From Commensalibacter oyaizuii (lineage in GTDB: Bacteria; Pseudomonadota; Alphaproteobacteria; Acetobacterales; Acetobacteraceae), in NCBI RefSeq assembly GCF_029953265.1, contig NZ_JASBAO010000001.1, positions 2,051,501 through 2,115,500 on the forward strand: a DNA stretch of 64,000 bases. The letters run 5' to 3'. This document shows, piece after piece, positions 9,591-19,664 of this stretch (its first letter is position 1; every line of letters starts with the position of its first letter). The position numbers and the translations under genes are program-made. The notes beneath the pieces were generated by a model. The model did no database searches and had not been told where the DNA came from. It saw only the letters and a list, made by a program, of their open reading frames with translations.

Positions 9591-10262
9591 ATGCCAGCTT
9601 TAACTGTCCCATTAATTGCCCCAAGTATCCTTTCTGCTGATTGCGCTCGTTTTGGAGAGGAAATTAAAGCTGTAGATGAGCAAGGTGCGGATTGGATTCA
9701 TTTGGATGTGATGGATGGTCATTTTGTTCCTAATATGACGTTTGGCCCCGTTATTGTAAAAGCATTACGCCCATATTCTCGTTTATTTTTTGATGTGCAT
9801 TTGATGATTGAACCTGTTGATTTGTTTATTGAGCCATTTGCCAAAGCAGGGGCCGATCAGATCCTTTTTCATATTGAGGCGGGCCCTCATGCACATCGAA
9901 CCTTACAAACAATTAAATCATTTGGGATCAAGGCTGGTATTGTTCTTTGTCCATCAACCCCAGCACAGGCAATTTCTGAAATTTTAGATTTGGTGGACAC
10001 AATATTGGTCATGACGGTTAATCCTGGGTTCGGGGGGCAGCAATTTTTAGAAAGCCAACTTTCTAAAATTAATCAGATTCGGAATATGGTGGATGCAACA
10101 GGTCGTGATATTCGAATTAGTGTCGATGGGGGCATTACTGCGAAAACAGCACCGTTGGTTATTAATGCCGGTGCAGATGTATTGGTTGCTGGTACGTCTA
10201 TATATGGACAAAAAGATTATCGTCAAGCTATGAATGCATTACGCGGGCAAGATGTAAAGTAA
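9591..10262 (+). CDS. rpe: Ribulose-phosphate 3-epimerase
   Basis: A 223-residue TIM-barrel enzyme interconverting ribulose 5-phosphate and xylulose 5-phosphate in the pentose phosphate pathway, the main sugar route in acetic acid bacteria. Diagnostic blocks are APSILSADCARFG, IHLDVMDGHFVPNMTFG (metal-binding His and Asp), FFDVHLMIEP, MTVNPGFGGQ and ISVDGGI, with the phosphate site in ADVLVAGTSIYG. The start has an ideal GGAGG ribosome site. It lies between rsmB and the heparinase-like gene. Confidence 0.95.
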   Translation: MPALTVPLIAPSILSADCARFGEEIKAVDEQGADWIHLDVMDGHFVPNMTFGPVIVKALRPYSRLFFDVHLMIEPVDLFIEPFAKAGADQILFHIEAGPHAHRTLQTIKSFGIKAGIVLCPSTPAQAISEILDLVDTILVMTVNPGFGGQQFLESQLSKINQIRNMVDATGRDIRISVDGGITAKTAPLVINAGADVLVAGTSIYGQKDYRQAMNALRGQDVK

Positions 10263-10307
10263 AGTCTTACTGATTTATTGCAACATAAAAGGGGGAGGGA
10301 TGTCAGG

Positions 10308-12224
10308 ATGGCTTTGCGGCGCATATTAAGATCAATGCGACTTTCTATGGCACGTTTGCCACCTATTGGATATGGGAAACTTCCTGATGCTCCTGCTTTT
10401 ATTTTGCGAGATTTATGGCAAGGCAATTCTATTCACGGGATGCATTTAACGAAAGGCGAGCTGATCTATAAAGACCAGATCATTCCATTGCAACCTGGGT
10501 TATGGGGACGGCGTAACACTTCGTTAGAAGGGTTATGTAAAATCTATGATTTTTCTTGGTTACGAGATATGCGCGAATTGGGGACTGATAATGCTCGTCT
10601 TAGTGCGCGCGCTTTAATTGCGGACTGGATGGGACGTCCGCCGACCGCTCAGCATCAAGTTGCGTATTATTCCGATATTTTGGGTATGCGCTTAACAAAT
10701 TGGTTAGGACATTTCGACTTTTTTGCAGCTTCTGCCGATGATGCGTTTCGTAAGCAATTTATGGATCGCTTATTGATAGAAGGGCGTTATGTTGCTGCGA
10801 TGCTGCCACCTATATCAGGAAATTATAAGGCATTTTCTTTGTTTAAAGGGGTGATGGTTATGACCCTATGTATGCCAGAGCAATTTGACCTATTGTCCCG
10901 TATCGTCCGTTATTTAAAAGAAGAGCTAGTCTGTCAGATTTTAGAGGATGGGGTGCACATTGAACGTAACCCTGAAATAATGTTAGTAGTTTTAAGGGAT
11001 TTGGTTGAAATAAGGTTGATGTTTCAATTAATTAATCGACGTCCACCCAATGAACTAATTACGGCATTAGATTTAATCAGTAAGGCTTTGCGTGCTTTAC
11101 GCCATGGTGATGGTGGGTTAGCTCTATTTAACGGTTCCAGTGAAAATAACCCACAGTTTATAGACCGTGTTTTGTCTCATGCCACACAAAAACGTGTGGC
11201 TATGACGAATATGAAGCAAGGCGGATATGTCCGATGTTATGCCAATCGTGCGACTTTGATCGTCGACAGTGGACGTCCTGCAATGACTGGCAGTCGTCAC
11301 AAGCATGCAGGGTGTTTATCTCTTGAATTCTCAGCGGGAAGGCAACGTATTTTTGTTAATTGTGGTGCTGGTGATACAAGTTCTTGGCGATCTATTTTAG
11401 GGTGCACAGCAGCACATTCTGTCTTGGGTTTGGAAAATTCGGATTGTGTTGTCGTTGAAAATAGCAAATCAGTCATGGAATTTGAAGTTGTTGCAAAACA
11501 TCATGTTGAAGAAGGTGCCCATTTATTAGAGATGGGGCATAATGGATGGTTGCCACGATGGGGGGCGATTTATCAACGAATTTTGTACCTTTCTTCAAGT
11601 GGCGAAATATTGAAAGGAGAGGAACGTATTGATGCTAATGAAGATCTCTCTTTTAAAATAAGATTCCATTTACATCCGTCAATGGTGGTTGAGGAAGATG
11701 TGGTAGAATTTACGAAGGGAAAACCTGAAAGAATTTACGTTTTATTGGCTAATAATAAACATGAGGGGCGTCAGATTTGGTGGTTTCGCTTTTCTGGGGC
11801 AGAGGCTACGGTTGAAGAAAGTATTTATTTTGGAGAAGGAAGCCGAACAGCGTCTCAGCAAATTGTTTTAACAGTGACAGCTGATAAACCTGTTAAGTCT
11901 GAGATAGAGATATCACAAACATCTTCCTTGCAACCAAAGGAAGCGTCTTTAATTAATGAAGAAATACAAGAGGGATCAGATTATGTGGCTATTTTTCATC
12001 ATCAAAACGTTAATCAAAGAGTTGGGCAAGAAAGTGATCACGCTTTACATTCTCAAACAATGTCTCAACACTTTGTTTCACAAGAGAAGATAGAGGAAGA
12101 GGCATCAGGTCATAATCCTGTTAATGAACAAGAAGAGAATTCCTTTCAGCAAGAGACCTCTGATTATCAGTCAAAGGAAAAATCGCCCCAGATTGTGCGG
12201 TGGGCATTACTGCGTAAATTGTAA
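10308..12224 (+). CDS. Heparinase II/III family protein
   Basis: About 638 residues. The N-terminal half (to about 300) is an alpha-helical toroid with LWGRRNTSLEGLCKIYDFSWLRDMRELG, and the second half resembles the beta-sandwich of heparinase II/III and alginate lyases (RIFVNCGAGDTSSWRSILGCTAAHSVLGL). The last 90 residues are polar, Gln/Glu-rich and probably disordered, which is unusual for the fold. ATG at 10308 is preceded by GGGGGAGG. No signal peptide is visible, so the substrate may be reached intracellularly or export may be unconventional. rpe ends 45 bases upstream and a GT4 gene starts 12 bases downstream, implying a role in polysaccharide metabolism. Confidence 0.8.
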   Translation: MALRRILRSMRLSMARLPPIGYGKLPDAPAFILRDLWQGNSIHGMHLTKGELIYKDQIIPLQPGLWGRRNTSLEGLCKIYDFSWLRDMRELGTDNARLSARALIADWMGRPPTAQHQVAYYSDILGMRLTNWLGHFDFFAASADDAFRKQFMDRLLIEGRYVAAMLPPISGNYKAFSLFKGVMVMTLCMPEQFDLLSRIVRYLKEELVCQILEDGVHIERNPEIMLVVLRDLVEIRLMFQLINRRPPNELITALDLISKALRALRHGDGGLALFNGSSENNPQFIDRVLSHATQKRVAMTNMKQGGYVRCYANRATLIVDSGRPAMTGSRHKHAGCLSLEFSAGRQRIFVNCGAGDTSSWRSILGCTAAHSVLGLENSDCVVVENSKSVMEFEVVAKHHVEEGAHLLEMGHNGWLPRWGAIYQRILYLSSSGEILKGEERIDANEDLSFKIRFHLHPSMVVEEDVVEFTKGKPERIYVLLANNKHEGRQIWWFRFSGAEATVEESIYFGEGSRTASQQIVLTVTADKPVKSEIEISQTSSLQPKEASLINEEIQEGSDYVAIFHHQNVNQRVGQESDHALHSQTMSQHFVSQEKIEEEASGHNPVNEQEENSFQQETSDYQSKEKSPQIVRWALLRKL

Positions 12225-12236
12225 GTATAAAATCTG

Positions 12237-13394
12237 ATGAAAATTCTTGAAGTCGCAAATGTAGATTTTTCGCTTTATCAATTTGTTTTACCTTTGATGC
12301 GTGTTTTGCAAACACAGGGACATGAAGTTATCGGGGTTTGTGCGGAAGGCGAATTATTAAAAGATATTCGTAAAGAGGGAATACCCGTTATTGCCGTTCC
12401 CTTTATACGCTCTTATGCTGTTTGGGGACAATTAAAAGCCTTTTGGGCAATTTATCAGGTGATAAAACGAGAGCAGCCAGATATTGTACACGCCCATATG
12501 CCGATTAGTGGTTTTTTAACACGGATGGCTGCTTTTTTATGTCGAACTCCAATTATTGCTTATACTTGCCATGGATATTTATTTAATCAGTCAGGACGTG
12601 GAATTAAATCATGGTTTAGGCGATCTCTATCGTTTGTAATGGAGTGGTTGGCTGGGAAAGTTACGCATATTTATATGACGGTTTCTAAGGAAGAAGCAAA
12701 AGACGCTAGAAGATTTTGGATTCATCGTCGTGCAGTAAGTATTGGAAATGGTAGAGATCCAAAACGGTTTTACCCCGATCGATTACAAAAAGAAAAAATA
12801 CGTCGAGATCTGAATATCGATTCAGAAGTGACGGTTTTTCTAATTGTTTCACGTTTGGTACCCCACAAAGGATATCCAGAATTGTTAAAAGCTTTTATGA
12901 ATGTAGTAAAGCATAAGCCCAAAGTTGAATTATGGGTTGTTGGCGAGCGTTTAACCTCTGATCATGGCGATTCTTTAGACGCTTTGTTTCAACAAGCCCA
13001 ACAATCTTTGGGTAAGCAGCTCAAATTATGGGGGTATCGGCGGAATATTAATGAATTAATGCGTGCAGCAGATGTATTTGTCCTGCCCAGTCATTTTGAG
13101 GGATTACCTATGTCGATTGTTGAAGCAATGCTTTCAGCGTTGCCAGTAGTTAGTACTTCAATTCGAGGACCAAGGGAACAAGTAGAGCATAATATAACTG
13201 GGTTATTGATTAAACCAGGATCAGTATCCGCCTTAACACAGGCACTGATATGGATGACAGAGCATCATGAAGAGAGGCAAGCTATGGGATGTGCTGGATA
13301 CCGAAAAGCATTAGATGAGTTTACTGAAGATAAAAATATTCAAGCTATTTTATCAACATTTGAAACGATCATGAACAAAAAGCATGTTTGTTAG
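12237..13394 (+). CDS. Family 4 glycosyltransferase
   Basis: A GT-B fold enzyme of 385 residues. The N-terminal half reads MKILEVANVDFSLYQFVLPL and PDIVHAHMPISGFLTRMAA, and the C-terminal donor-binding half has FLIVSRLVPHKGYPELLKAF and the EX7E-type motif around FEGLPMSIVEAMLSALPVV. The style resembles the WcaL/capsular-type GT4 enzymes acting on lipid-linked glycans. It follows the heparinase-like gene by 12 bases and meets the DUF4186 gene tail to tail with a 4-base overlap. Donor sugar not predictable. Confidence 0.85.
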   Translation: MKILEVANVDFSLYQFVLPLMRVLQTQGHEVIGVCAEGELLKDIRKEGIPVIAVPFIRSYAVWGQLKAFWAIYQVIKREQPDIVHAHMPISGFLTRMAAFLCRTPIIAYTCHGYLFNQSGRGIKSWFRRSLSFVMEWLAGKVTHIYMTVSKEEAKDARRFWIHRRAVSIGNGRDPKRFYPDRLQKEKIRRDLNIDSEVTVFLIVSRLVPHKGYPELLKAFMNVVKHKPKVELWVVGERLTSDHGDSLDALFQQAQQSLGKQLKLWGYRRNINELMRAADVFVLPSHFEGLPMSIVEAMLSALPVVSTSIRGPREQVEHNITGLLIKPGSVSALTQALIWMTEHHEERQAMGCAGYRKALDEFTEDKNIQAILSTFETIMNKKHVC

Positions 13395-13783
13395 TGATTA
13401 GGGTTGGATCGATGTTTTTTTAAATCTTGTTTTATCCATTCGTGGATAATAGTTAAGATGTAAAGTTGTTGCTTAGTATCTAAAGGTTGTTTTTGAATAA
13501 TTTTATGCCATTTTTCTAAGCAACCTCGACAACAAGTCGCGGTGGCATGTTGCGCAATGAAGACTGGGTGCCCTTTCCAAGGGGTTTGTTTTCCATCATT
13601 TTTCGGAAGAGCAGGGGCTAATCGTTGTGCAATAAAGTCTTTGGCATGGGACATAATTTTATCCATGCCTTGTTGATTTAAGTACGCAATTTCTTTCTCA
13701 CGCAATGTAAATTTTGATCGAAATGCTGATTGTTTCAATCGGGAAAGAATAATATTTGTGTCTAGGTTTGCCATTAATATCAT
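13391..13783 (-). CDS. DUF4186 family protein
   Basis: A 130-residue cytosolic protein recognised by the DUF4186 core: FRSKFTLREKEIAYL, DFIAQRLAPALPKNDGKQTPWKGHPVF and AQHATATCCRGCLEKWHKI. The CCRGC cluster with nearby histidines looks like a metal or cluster site, but the family has no established function. The start may be 13783 or the ATG four codons later at 13774; neither has a strong ribosome site. It overlaps the upstream GT4 gene by 4 bases on the opposite strand. Confidence 0.85.
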   Translation of the reverse strand: MILMANLDTNIILSRLKQSAFRSKFTLREKEIAYLNQQGMDKIMSHAKDFIAQRLAPALPKNDGKQTPWKGHPVFIAQHATATCCRGCLEKWHKIIQKQPLDTKQQLYILTIIHEWIKQDLKKHRSNPNH

Positions 13784-13910
13784 TAAATATTCAACCGTTT
13801 AAAAACGAAATATGCTTGGTATGTGTATAACAATTTGATCGGCCAAATAATTTCGTATTTATTAAAGCATATTACCGATAATAGACGGGATCAACATTTA
13901 AGTTATATTT

Positions 13911-14408
13911 CTAATGTTTACAATTTGATATAGTGCCATCGTAAACTGATTTTAATCCTTGTTTCAAATAGGGCAATATCTCTTCTTCTTGCGAACTTCT
14001 GAAACGTGGAAGGAAAGATAACATATAGCTGCGTTTTAAAATAGAAGCTAAGTTTAAATAAGATTGCTCTCCTTCAACAAGAATATTTTTATCAAGCAAA
14101 ATATCTGAGGGTTTTTTATCCAGTATTTTAGGATCTGCCTGATGAGTTTTTAACAAAATGCGGCCAATTGTCATATCACCTAAAATGCATTGATCCATTG
14201 CGGGGCTGGTATCGTTTGTATTTTGATAGCAGGTATCTACAGCTTTTGCTAGACCTTTGATACCATCGTTACAATAGGCTGGGTTGAAACGGCTTATTGC
14301 TGCATAGATAGTGGCGTCGGGCATGCTGGGGGGGCGAATATCTTGTGCATACAGAGAAAAAGGGCAATATAAAGCTAGCGCTATTATAATAAAAGTAATC
14401 TTTTGCAT
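13911..14408 (-). CDS. Small secreted cysteine-containing protein of unknown function
   Basis: About 165 residues with a clear signal peptide (KITFIIIALALYCPFSLYAQ, cut after YA). I used the ATG at 14408 rather than a TTG three codons upstream. The mature part has four cysteines: AYCNDGIKGLAKAVDTCY, DQCILGD and a C-terminal NCKH. I do not recognise a named family. The cysteine spacing and the GxxGLAxxVxxCY and CxLxD blocks recur in the second half of a prophage-encoded secreted protein at 42240-42989 (GFDGFAQNVLNCF, KCMLED), so the two appear homologous. Probably periplasmic with two disulfides. Confidence 0.6.
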   Translation of the reverse strand: MQKITFIIIALALYCPFSLYAQDIRPPSMPDATIYAAISRFNPAYCNDGIKGLAKAVDTCYQNTNDTSPAMDQCILGDMTIGRILLKTHQADPKILDKKPSDILLDKNILVEGEQSYLNLASILKRSYMLSFLPRFRSSQEEEILPYLKQGLKSVYDGTISNCKH

Positions 14409-14760
14409 GGGATACAACTAATTTTATTCATATAATCGATATTATATTCTGTTTTAAAAGAAATTATAGGGTTTTGTTACTACAGGCAGTTTAAAAGCGG
14501 ATGAAACACTCAGAATTGTGAGAACTTCAAACGTCTATTATACTAAAAATGGTGGTAATTTCATGGTTAAAGCAACTTTGACTCATCAAGAAAAGAACAG
14601 TATACAATTGTATAATGTCGGTATTTTTACTTTTCAATATTTATTTTGGTTTGTTAACTTTATATTAAGCAGAGCTTACTATTATACCACATCAAGTGTA
14701 GTAATTTGCTAGACTAGCGTAGATAATTAAAGCGAATGATGTTTATTTTATTTCACCTAA
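14409..14760. other. Intergenic stretch, no convincing gene
   Basis: An AT-rich gap between two leftward genes. A 64-codon rightward frame starting with GTG at 14518 has no homology I can recall and only a poor ribosome site at its internal ATG (14563), so I leave it out. No tRNA or terminator with a T-run is evident. Confidence 0.4.
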
Positions 14761-16275
14761 TTATGATGGATTGTTAATATCTTTTCCAAGTAGAGAATGC
14801 TTCCTACCATAACAATAATATCCTAAAAACCCAACAACACTGTAAGAAATTAATAAAATTATTGGTACAGGATTATGGTTGAATATTGAATAAATCATAT
14901 CGATTAACAATGGAATAATCATTGCAGAGCAACAAATAATACCTAACAATGGGACATATCCAATCCAGATGTTTTTTAGTGTAAATCCTCCAAATGGAAC
15001 TTTGAAAGGGCGATGAATATCAGGATGTGCATTTCGTTGCCAAATTACGGTAAAACAGACAATAGCAAAAGCCAACGCAGTTCCTAAACTAACCAAATCG
15101 CTGACGATATCAATAGGTAAAAAAGCCGTAGCGATGGCAACACATATACCTAAAATCAGCGTTCCCAGCCAAGGGGTTTTATATTTTGGATGTAGTTTGC
15201 AAAAAGCTGGCGGTAATAAACCATCTTTGGCCATAATGAAAAAAATGCGCGTTTGCCCATAAAGTAAAACTAACATTACAGAGCATAACCCTACAACTGC
15301 GCTAATTTTTAAAATCCATGCCAATGATGGTATGTGGATAAAGTCAATAGCAATAGCCAAGGGGTCAGAAACGTTTAGCTTTTGATAAGGTACAATCCCA
15401 ACGAGAACAAAAGCCACACCAATATAGATGAGAGTAGAAATGACCAAAGAGGCAATAATGCCAAATGGGATATCTCGTTGGGGGTTTTTTGCCTCTGATG
15501 CAGCGGTAGAAACGGCTTCAAAACCAATATATGCGAAAAAGATTGTTGAGGCTGCACGAAAAACACCAGCAAGTCCAAAATTCATTGGACCCGTTGAGGG
15601 CGGGATAAAAGGGGTTAAGTTTGCAGGTTGAATATAGAAAATGCAAATTGCAACAAAAAGAATCAATACTCCAATCTTTACGGTCACGATAACTGCGTTA
15701 ACGGTTGCAGATTCTGATACGCCAAACAACAGCGCAGTTGAAGCAATCAATACTGAGACTGCACCGATTAAATCAATAGAATGCGCAATGATAATACCCT
15801 TGCCATATCCCCCTAGGGAGGGTTGGAAAGTAGGGTTGTGTAAATAAGATGGAATATCGATGTGAAAATTCTGAAGCAGTGACACACCATAACTGGAAAA
15901 GCCTGATGCGACAGAAACTGCAGAGATACCATACTCTAACAACAATAGCCATCCTACTGCCCAAGCAAATTTTTCGCCTAATGATGTATAAGCATAGCTA
16001 TAAGCAGAACCAGCAACAGGAATTGTCGATGAAAGTTCCCCGTAAGAGAGTGCGGTAAAAAGGCAAGCAATCGCAGCAATAATAAAAGATAATACAACCG
16101 CCGGGCCTGCGAAATTGGCCGCTGCTGTACCCGTCATAACAAAAATACCAGCCCCAACGGTTGAACCAACCCCAATCATAGTTAACCGCCAAGGTCCCAA
16201 ACATCTTTTTAACCCATGATTTTTGGCATCAAAGGTGATCTGTTCAAGAGATTTACGTTTGGAAAAAAGGGTCAT
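14761..16275 (-). CDS. APC-superfamily amino-acid permease
   Basis: A 504-residue inner-membrane transporter with about 12-13 hydrophobic segments. The N-terminal RCLGPWRLTMIGVGSTVGAG corresponds to the helix 1 substrate-binding break (GVGSTVGAGIFV), and YGELSSTIPVAGSAYSYAY is typical of the cationic amino-acid transporter/YfnA-like branch. FFAYIGFEAVSTAASEAKNPQRDIP is the conserved helix 6-loop signature. Amino acid specificity is inferred only from overall resemblance to CAT-type proteins. It is a single-gene unit. Confidence 0.85.
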   Translation of the reverse strand: MTLFSKRKSLEQITFDAKNHGLKRCLGPWRLTMIGVGSTVGAGIFVMTGTAAANFAGPAVVLSFIIAAIACLFTALSYGELSSTIPVAGSAYSYAYTSLGEKFAWAVGWLLLLEYGISAVSVASGFSSYGVSLLQNFHIDIPSYLHNPTFQPSLGGYGKGIIIAHSIDLIGAVSVLIASTALLFGVSESATVNAVIVTVKIGVLILFVAICIFYIQPANLTPFIPPSTGPMNFGLAGVFRAASTIFFAYIGFEAVSTAASEAKNPQRDIPFGIIASLVISTLIYIGVAFVLVGIVPYQKLNVSDPLAIAIDFIHIPSLAWILKISAVVGLCSVMLVLLYGQTRIFFIMAKDGLLPPAFCKLHPKYKTPWLGTLILGICVAIATAFLPIDIVSDLVSLGTALAFAIVCFTVIWQRNAHPDIHRPFKVPFGGFTLKNIWIGYVPLLGIICCSAMIIPLLIDMIYSIFNHNPVPIILLISYSVVGFLGYYCYGRKHSLLGKDINNPS

Positions 16276-16382
16276 ATTAATATTGAGGTTAAGAGATTAA
16301 TAAGGAAATAGGGGGAGATATAAGGGCTGGTTAGAATAGGTCAAAAATTATAAAAGACCATATCTAACCATTACATAAAAAC

Positions 16383-17048
16383 TTAATCAGTTAAGGGAGT
16401 GTTTTTGCGTTGCTCTACAATGTTGTGAACATATTTCTCAATAGCTTGTGCAATTTTATCTGCATCGTTAGCAAAAATATGGTTTGCCTTTGGCAATACA
16501 TGATAGTCAACTGAAATGCCCTTTTGAGCATTTAATTTTTCAACTAATTTGTCGATTTCACCAACGGGGACAACGGTATCAGCTTCTCCAGCGATCATTA
16601 GTCCTCCACATGGGCAAGGTGCCAGAAAGTTAAAATCATAATGATTAGCAAGTGGAGCCACGCTGATCCATCCCTGAATTTCTGGTCGACGCATTAACAG
16701 TTGCATTCCAACAAAGGCACCAAAGGAATAGCCACTAATCCATAGTTCTCTTGAGTTCGTGTTGGCCATTTGTAACCAATCTAATGCAGCTGCTGCGTCA
16801 GAGATTTCCCCAATGCCCCCATCATATTGTCCTTGGGAACGTCCCACACCACGTGAATTATACCGTAATACAGAAAATCCCAATCTTTGGAATGTTTGAT
16901 ACATCGTATAGGTAATTCGATTATTCATTGTCCCCCCTTGCAGGGGATGAGGGTGCAGAATTAGGGCTAGGGGAGCATTAGGTTCATTAGAGTGATGATA
17001 ACGTCCTTCAAGACGACCTGCAGGACCTGCAAACATTACCTCTGGCAT
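16383..17048 (-). CDS. Alpha/beta hydrolase
   Basis: A 221-residue cytosolic alpha/beta hydrolase. The oxyanion region LHPHPLQGGTMNN and YNSRGVGRSQG lead to the nucleophile elbow GYSFGAF with S108. The acid is probably the Asp in GEADTVVP and the base the His in KANHIF. This arrangement matches the COG2945-like hydrolase family, for which no natural substrate is settled. It is 107 bases from the permease gene and in the same direction, but no shared signals are seen. Confidence 0.82.
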   Translation of the reverse strand: MPEVMFAGPAGRLEGRYHHSNEPNAPLALILHPHPLQGGTMNNRITYTMYQTFQRLGFSVLRYNSRGVGRSQGQYDGGIGEISDAAAALDWLQMANTNSRELWISGYSFGAFVGMQLLMRRPEIQGWISVAPLANHYDFNFLAPCPCGGLMIAGEADTVVPVGEIDKLVEKLNAQKGISVDYHVLPKANHIFANDADKIAQAIEKYVHNIVEQRKNTPLTD

Positions 17049-17348
17049 ATAGTTATCCGCTTGTTGTTAAACTGGCACAGTTTGTTTGACTAAAATTGAT
17101 GAAATCGGTTATTAAAATAATTATATAGGATCTCTCTATAAAACGATTTTATACAAAGGGAAAGGTTTTTTGAAGCATTTAATGTTATCTTTTTGATAAA
17201 TTTGTTTAAATTGAGTAATTCGGATCTAAATTAATATCTTGAATGTGCTACCTCTCTTAAAAATGGTTCAAATACGAAGGTTTTTAAGCTCACTTTCGTT
17301 AGGCTAATAACGGATAAATTTTATTAAACTCTATAATTACGTGATAAC
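17049..17348. promoter_or_regulatory. Divergent intergenic region upstream of the sulfur-transfer cluster
   Basis: A 300-base AT-rich gap separating the leftward hydrolase gene from the rightward cysteine desulfurase cluster, so both promoters must lie here. I cannot assign -35/-10 boxes with confidence and do not see a clear IscR- or RirA-type box by eye. No coding or RNA gene is evident. Confidence 0.4.
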
Positions 17349-18452
17349 ATGAATACGATCCCTGTCTATCTTGATGCAAATGCTAGTGAACCTGTTCGAC
17401 AAAGTGTAATGAAGGCAATGATACAGACATTGCAGGTCACGGGAAATCCTTCGTCTGTTCATACAATGGGGCGGCAATGTTATCATTTGATTGAAGATGC
17501 ACGTGAAATTCTTGTTGCGTGTTTTGGCGGAGATGTTCAAAACTGTATTTTTACTTCTGGTGGAACAGAGGCCGATATTTTGGCTGTTCATGGGCAAAAA
17601 CAAGATCGTCCCTTGTGGGTCGGAGCAACTGAACATCCGGCAATTATGCAATTGGATATTCCCAAAACAATATTGCCAGTTGATAACCAGGGTATTATAG
17701 CGTTGGATTTTCTTGAGGATGCATTAAAGCAAACCGCAAAACCACCGTTAGTTTGTATAATGCTTGCAAATAATGAAACTGGGGTAATTAATCCAATTCA
17801 GCAAGTTGCTGAGCTTTGCCATCAATATGGGGCGTTATTGCACGTTGATGCTGTACAAGGGGCTGGTCGCTTTCCTATTCGTTTAGAGCGTTTGGGGGCG
17901 GATAGTATGGCGGTCTCTGCACATAAAATGGGTGGCCCTAAGGGAGTAGGGGCTTTGTTATTAGCAGCCTCTGGTGGTCGAGGTGGTAAACGGATAGAGC
18001 CTTTGTTTATCGGGGGTGGTCAAGAACAGGGCCGACGGGGGGGAACTCCAGGGTTGTCTGCAATTGTTGGAATGGCAGAAGCTGCCAAAGAGGCGTGTGC
18101 ACAAGATCGTACTCAGATTTTAACATTACGAAACAAGCTTGAAATTGAGATTAAAAAAATTGGGGCAATTATTTGTGGTGATGGTGCAGAAAGAGTGGAT
18201 AATACATCTTATATAGCTTTTTCAGGAATATCGGCTCAACGACAATTAATGGCTTTGGATCTAGCTGGCTTTTGTGTTTCAACGGGATCGGCGTGTTCTT
18301 CGGGTAAGGTAGCCAGTTCCTATGTTTTGTCAGCGATGGGGATGAAGGATTTGGCGGGCAATGCCATCCGCGTTTCCTTGCCGTGGAACGTTCAGGAACA
18401 GGATATTAATTCATTTATAGAAGCATACCGCAAGCACATCGGTAAAATTTAG
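17349..18452 (+). CDS. Cysteine desulfurase (first of two)
   Basis: A 367-residue PLP enzyme of the NifS/IscS class that takes sulfur from cysteine as a protein persulfide. It has the PLP lysine K193 in SAHKMGGPKG, HVDAVQGAG and the active-site cysteine C316 in STGSACSSG. It is shorter and more divergent than its neighbour: GDGAERVDNTSYIAFSGI and the missing IscU-contact C-terminal tail suggest a role other than housekeeping Fe-S assembly. The second desulfurase starts 22 bases downstream, so the two are co-transcribed with ferredoxin and mnmA. Confidence 0.88.
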   Translation: MNTIPVYLDANASEPVRQSVMKAMIQTLQVTGNPSSVHTMGRQCYHLIEDAREILVACFGGDVQNCIFTSGGTEADILAVHGQKQDRPLWVGATEHPAIMQLDIPKTILPVDNQGIIALDFLEDALKQTAKPPLVCIMLANNETGVINPIQQVAELCHQYGALLHVDAVQGAGRFPIRLERLGADSMAVSAHKMGGPKGVGALLLAASGGRGGKRIEPLFIGGGQEQGRRGGTPGLSAIVGMAEAAKEACAQDRTQILTLRNKLEIEIKKIGAIICGDGAERVDNTSYIAFSGISAQRQLMALDLAGFCVSTGSACSSGKVASSYVLSAMGMKDLAGNAIRVSLPWNVQEQDINSFIEAYRKHIGKI

Positions 18453-18474
18453 TTTTGCTGTGTGAGGGGCGAGG

Positions 18475-19638
18475 GTGAAAAAACTTATCTATTTAGATTA
18501 CCAAGCAACGACACCGTGTGATAAACGAGTCGTAGAAGCAATGCTACCTTATTTTTCAGAGTACTTTGGAAATGCACATTCTGATCATGTAATGGGTAAA
18601 GTTGCTAATGATGGGGTTGAAATTGCTCGTCAACAGGTTGCAGATTTAATCGGTGCTATGCGCTCGGAAATTATTTTTACTTCTGGTGCGACAGAGGCAA
18701 ATAACCTAGCAATTATTGGGGCTGTGCGTTACTTATTGAAACAAGGTCACACAGCCCGCAGGGTTATTACCGTTTGTACAGAACATAAATGTGTCTTGGA
18801 AACAATAGCTTCATTAACTGTGATGGGGATAGAACCTGTCATCCTGCCCGTAGATCACCAAGGACAAATTGATCCTCAGCGTTTAAAAGCCGCATTACAA
18901 ATACCAACTTTGTTGGTTAGTGTGATGGCGGCTAATAATGAGACTGGAGTTATTCATCCTATTGCTAAATTGGCTGCCTTAGCACACGAGTATGGGGCAT
19001 TATTTCATTGTGATATGGCTCAAATCGTGGGGAAAACAGAAACCTTATTTCGTGTCAATGATATGGGTGTTGATTTGGCATCAATGTCAGGTCATAAGAT
19101 TTATGGTCCAAAAGGAGTGGGCGCTTTGTATGTGCGAAGACGCCCGAGGGTACGTTTAATGCCAATCATCCATGGTGGTGGTCAGGAACGTGGGAATCGC
19201 TCTGGAACATTACCCGTTCCTTTGATTGTTGGACTGGGGAAGGCATGTGTTCTGATGCAAGAAGAAGCGAAGGTCGAGGTTGAACGTTTTGCAAGATACA
19301 AAAGGCAGATGGTAGAGGCTTTACAACAAGTCGTGCCTGGTTTAAAAATTAATGGATCTCTCTTTGATAGCCTGCCGGCTAGTTTAAATTTGTGTTTTCC
19401 TAGCGTTAAAGCTCTTGATCTTTTGGCAAGAATTCCTCATTTATGTGTATCGACAGGTTCTGCTTGTACAAAATCTTCTGTCAGCCCTTCTTATGTACTG
19501 TTAGAAATGGGTTTGTCAGAGGATGAAGCTTTCCGTAGTTTTCGTTTGTCTTTTGGTCGCATGACAACGCAAAAAGAAGTGCAACAGGCAATTCATGCTT
19601 TATCTTGTGCATGGCATAATGCTATGACAACAAGATAA
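18475..19638 (+). CDS. iscS: Cysteine desulfurase (IscS-like, second of two)
   Basis: A 387-residue cysteine desulfurase closer to canonical IscS. Start is GTG with GAGGGGCGAGG upstream. Key features: [10 protein letters not shown] at the N-terminus, [20 protein letters not shown], the PLP lysine K208 in [10 protein letters not shown], and catalytic C331 in [22 protein letters not shown]. mnmA lies two genes downstream, so this enzyme is a good candidate for supplying sulfur to tRNA 2-thiouridine as well as Fe-S clusters. No iscU is found in this operon. Confidence 0.88.
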   Translation: MKKLIYLDYQATTPCDKRVVEAMLPYFSEYFGNAHSDHVMGKVANDGVEIARQQVADLIGAMRSEIIFTSGATEANNLAIIGAVRYLLKQGHTARRVITVCTEHKCVLETIASLTVMGIEPVILPVDHQGQIDPQRLKAALQIPTLLVSVMAANNETGVIHPIAKLAALAHEYGALFHCDMAQIVGKTETLFRVNDMGVDLASMSGHKIYGPKGVGALYVRRRPRVRLMPIIHGGGQERGNRSGTLPVPLIVGLGKACVLMQEEAKVEVERFARYKRQMVEALQQVVPGLKINGSLFDSLPASLNLCFPSVKALDLLARIPHLCVSTGSACTKSSVSPSYVLLEMGLSEDEAFRSFRLSFGRMTTQKEVQQAIHALSCAWHNAMTTR

Positions 19639-19664
19639 TATTTTTATTTAGGAAGAAGAGTAAA

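Noticed and set aside
14518-14712. Rightward 64-codon frame with GTG start
   Set aside because: No ribosome site at the GTG, no recognised motif, composition typical of AT-rich non-coding DNA.
17049-17348. Iron-sulfur regulator box before the desulfurase cluster
   Set aside because: Only loose AT-rich similarity; no palindrome good enough to call an IscR or RirA site by eye.
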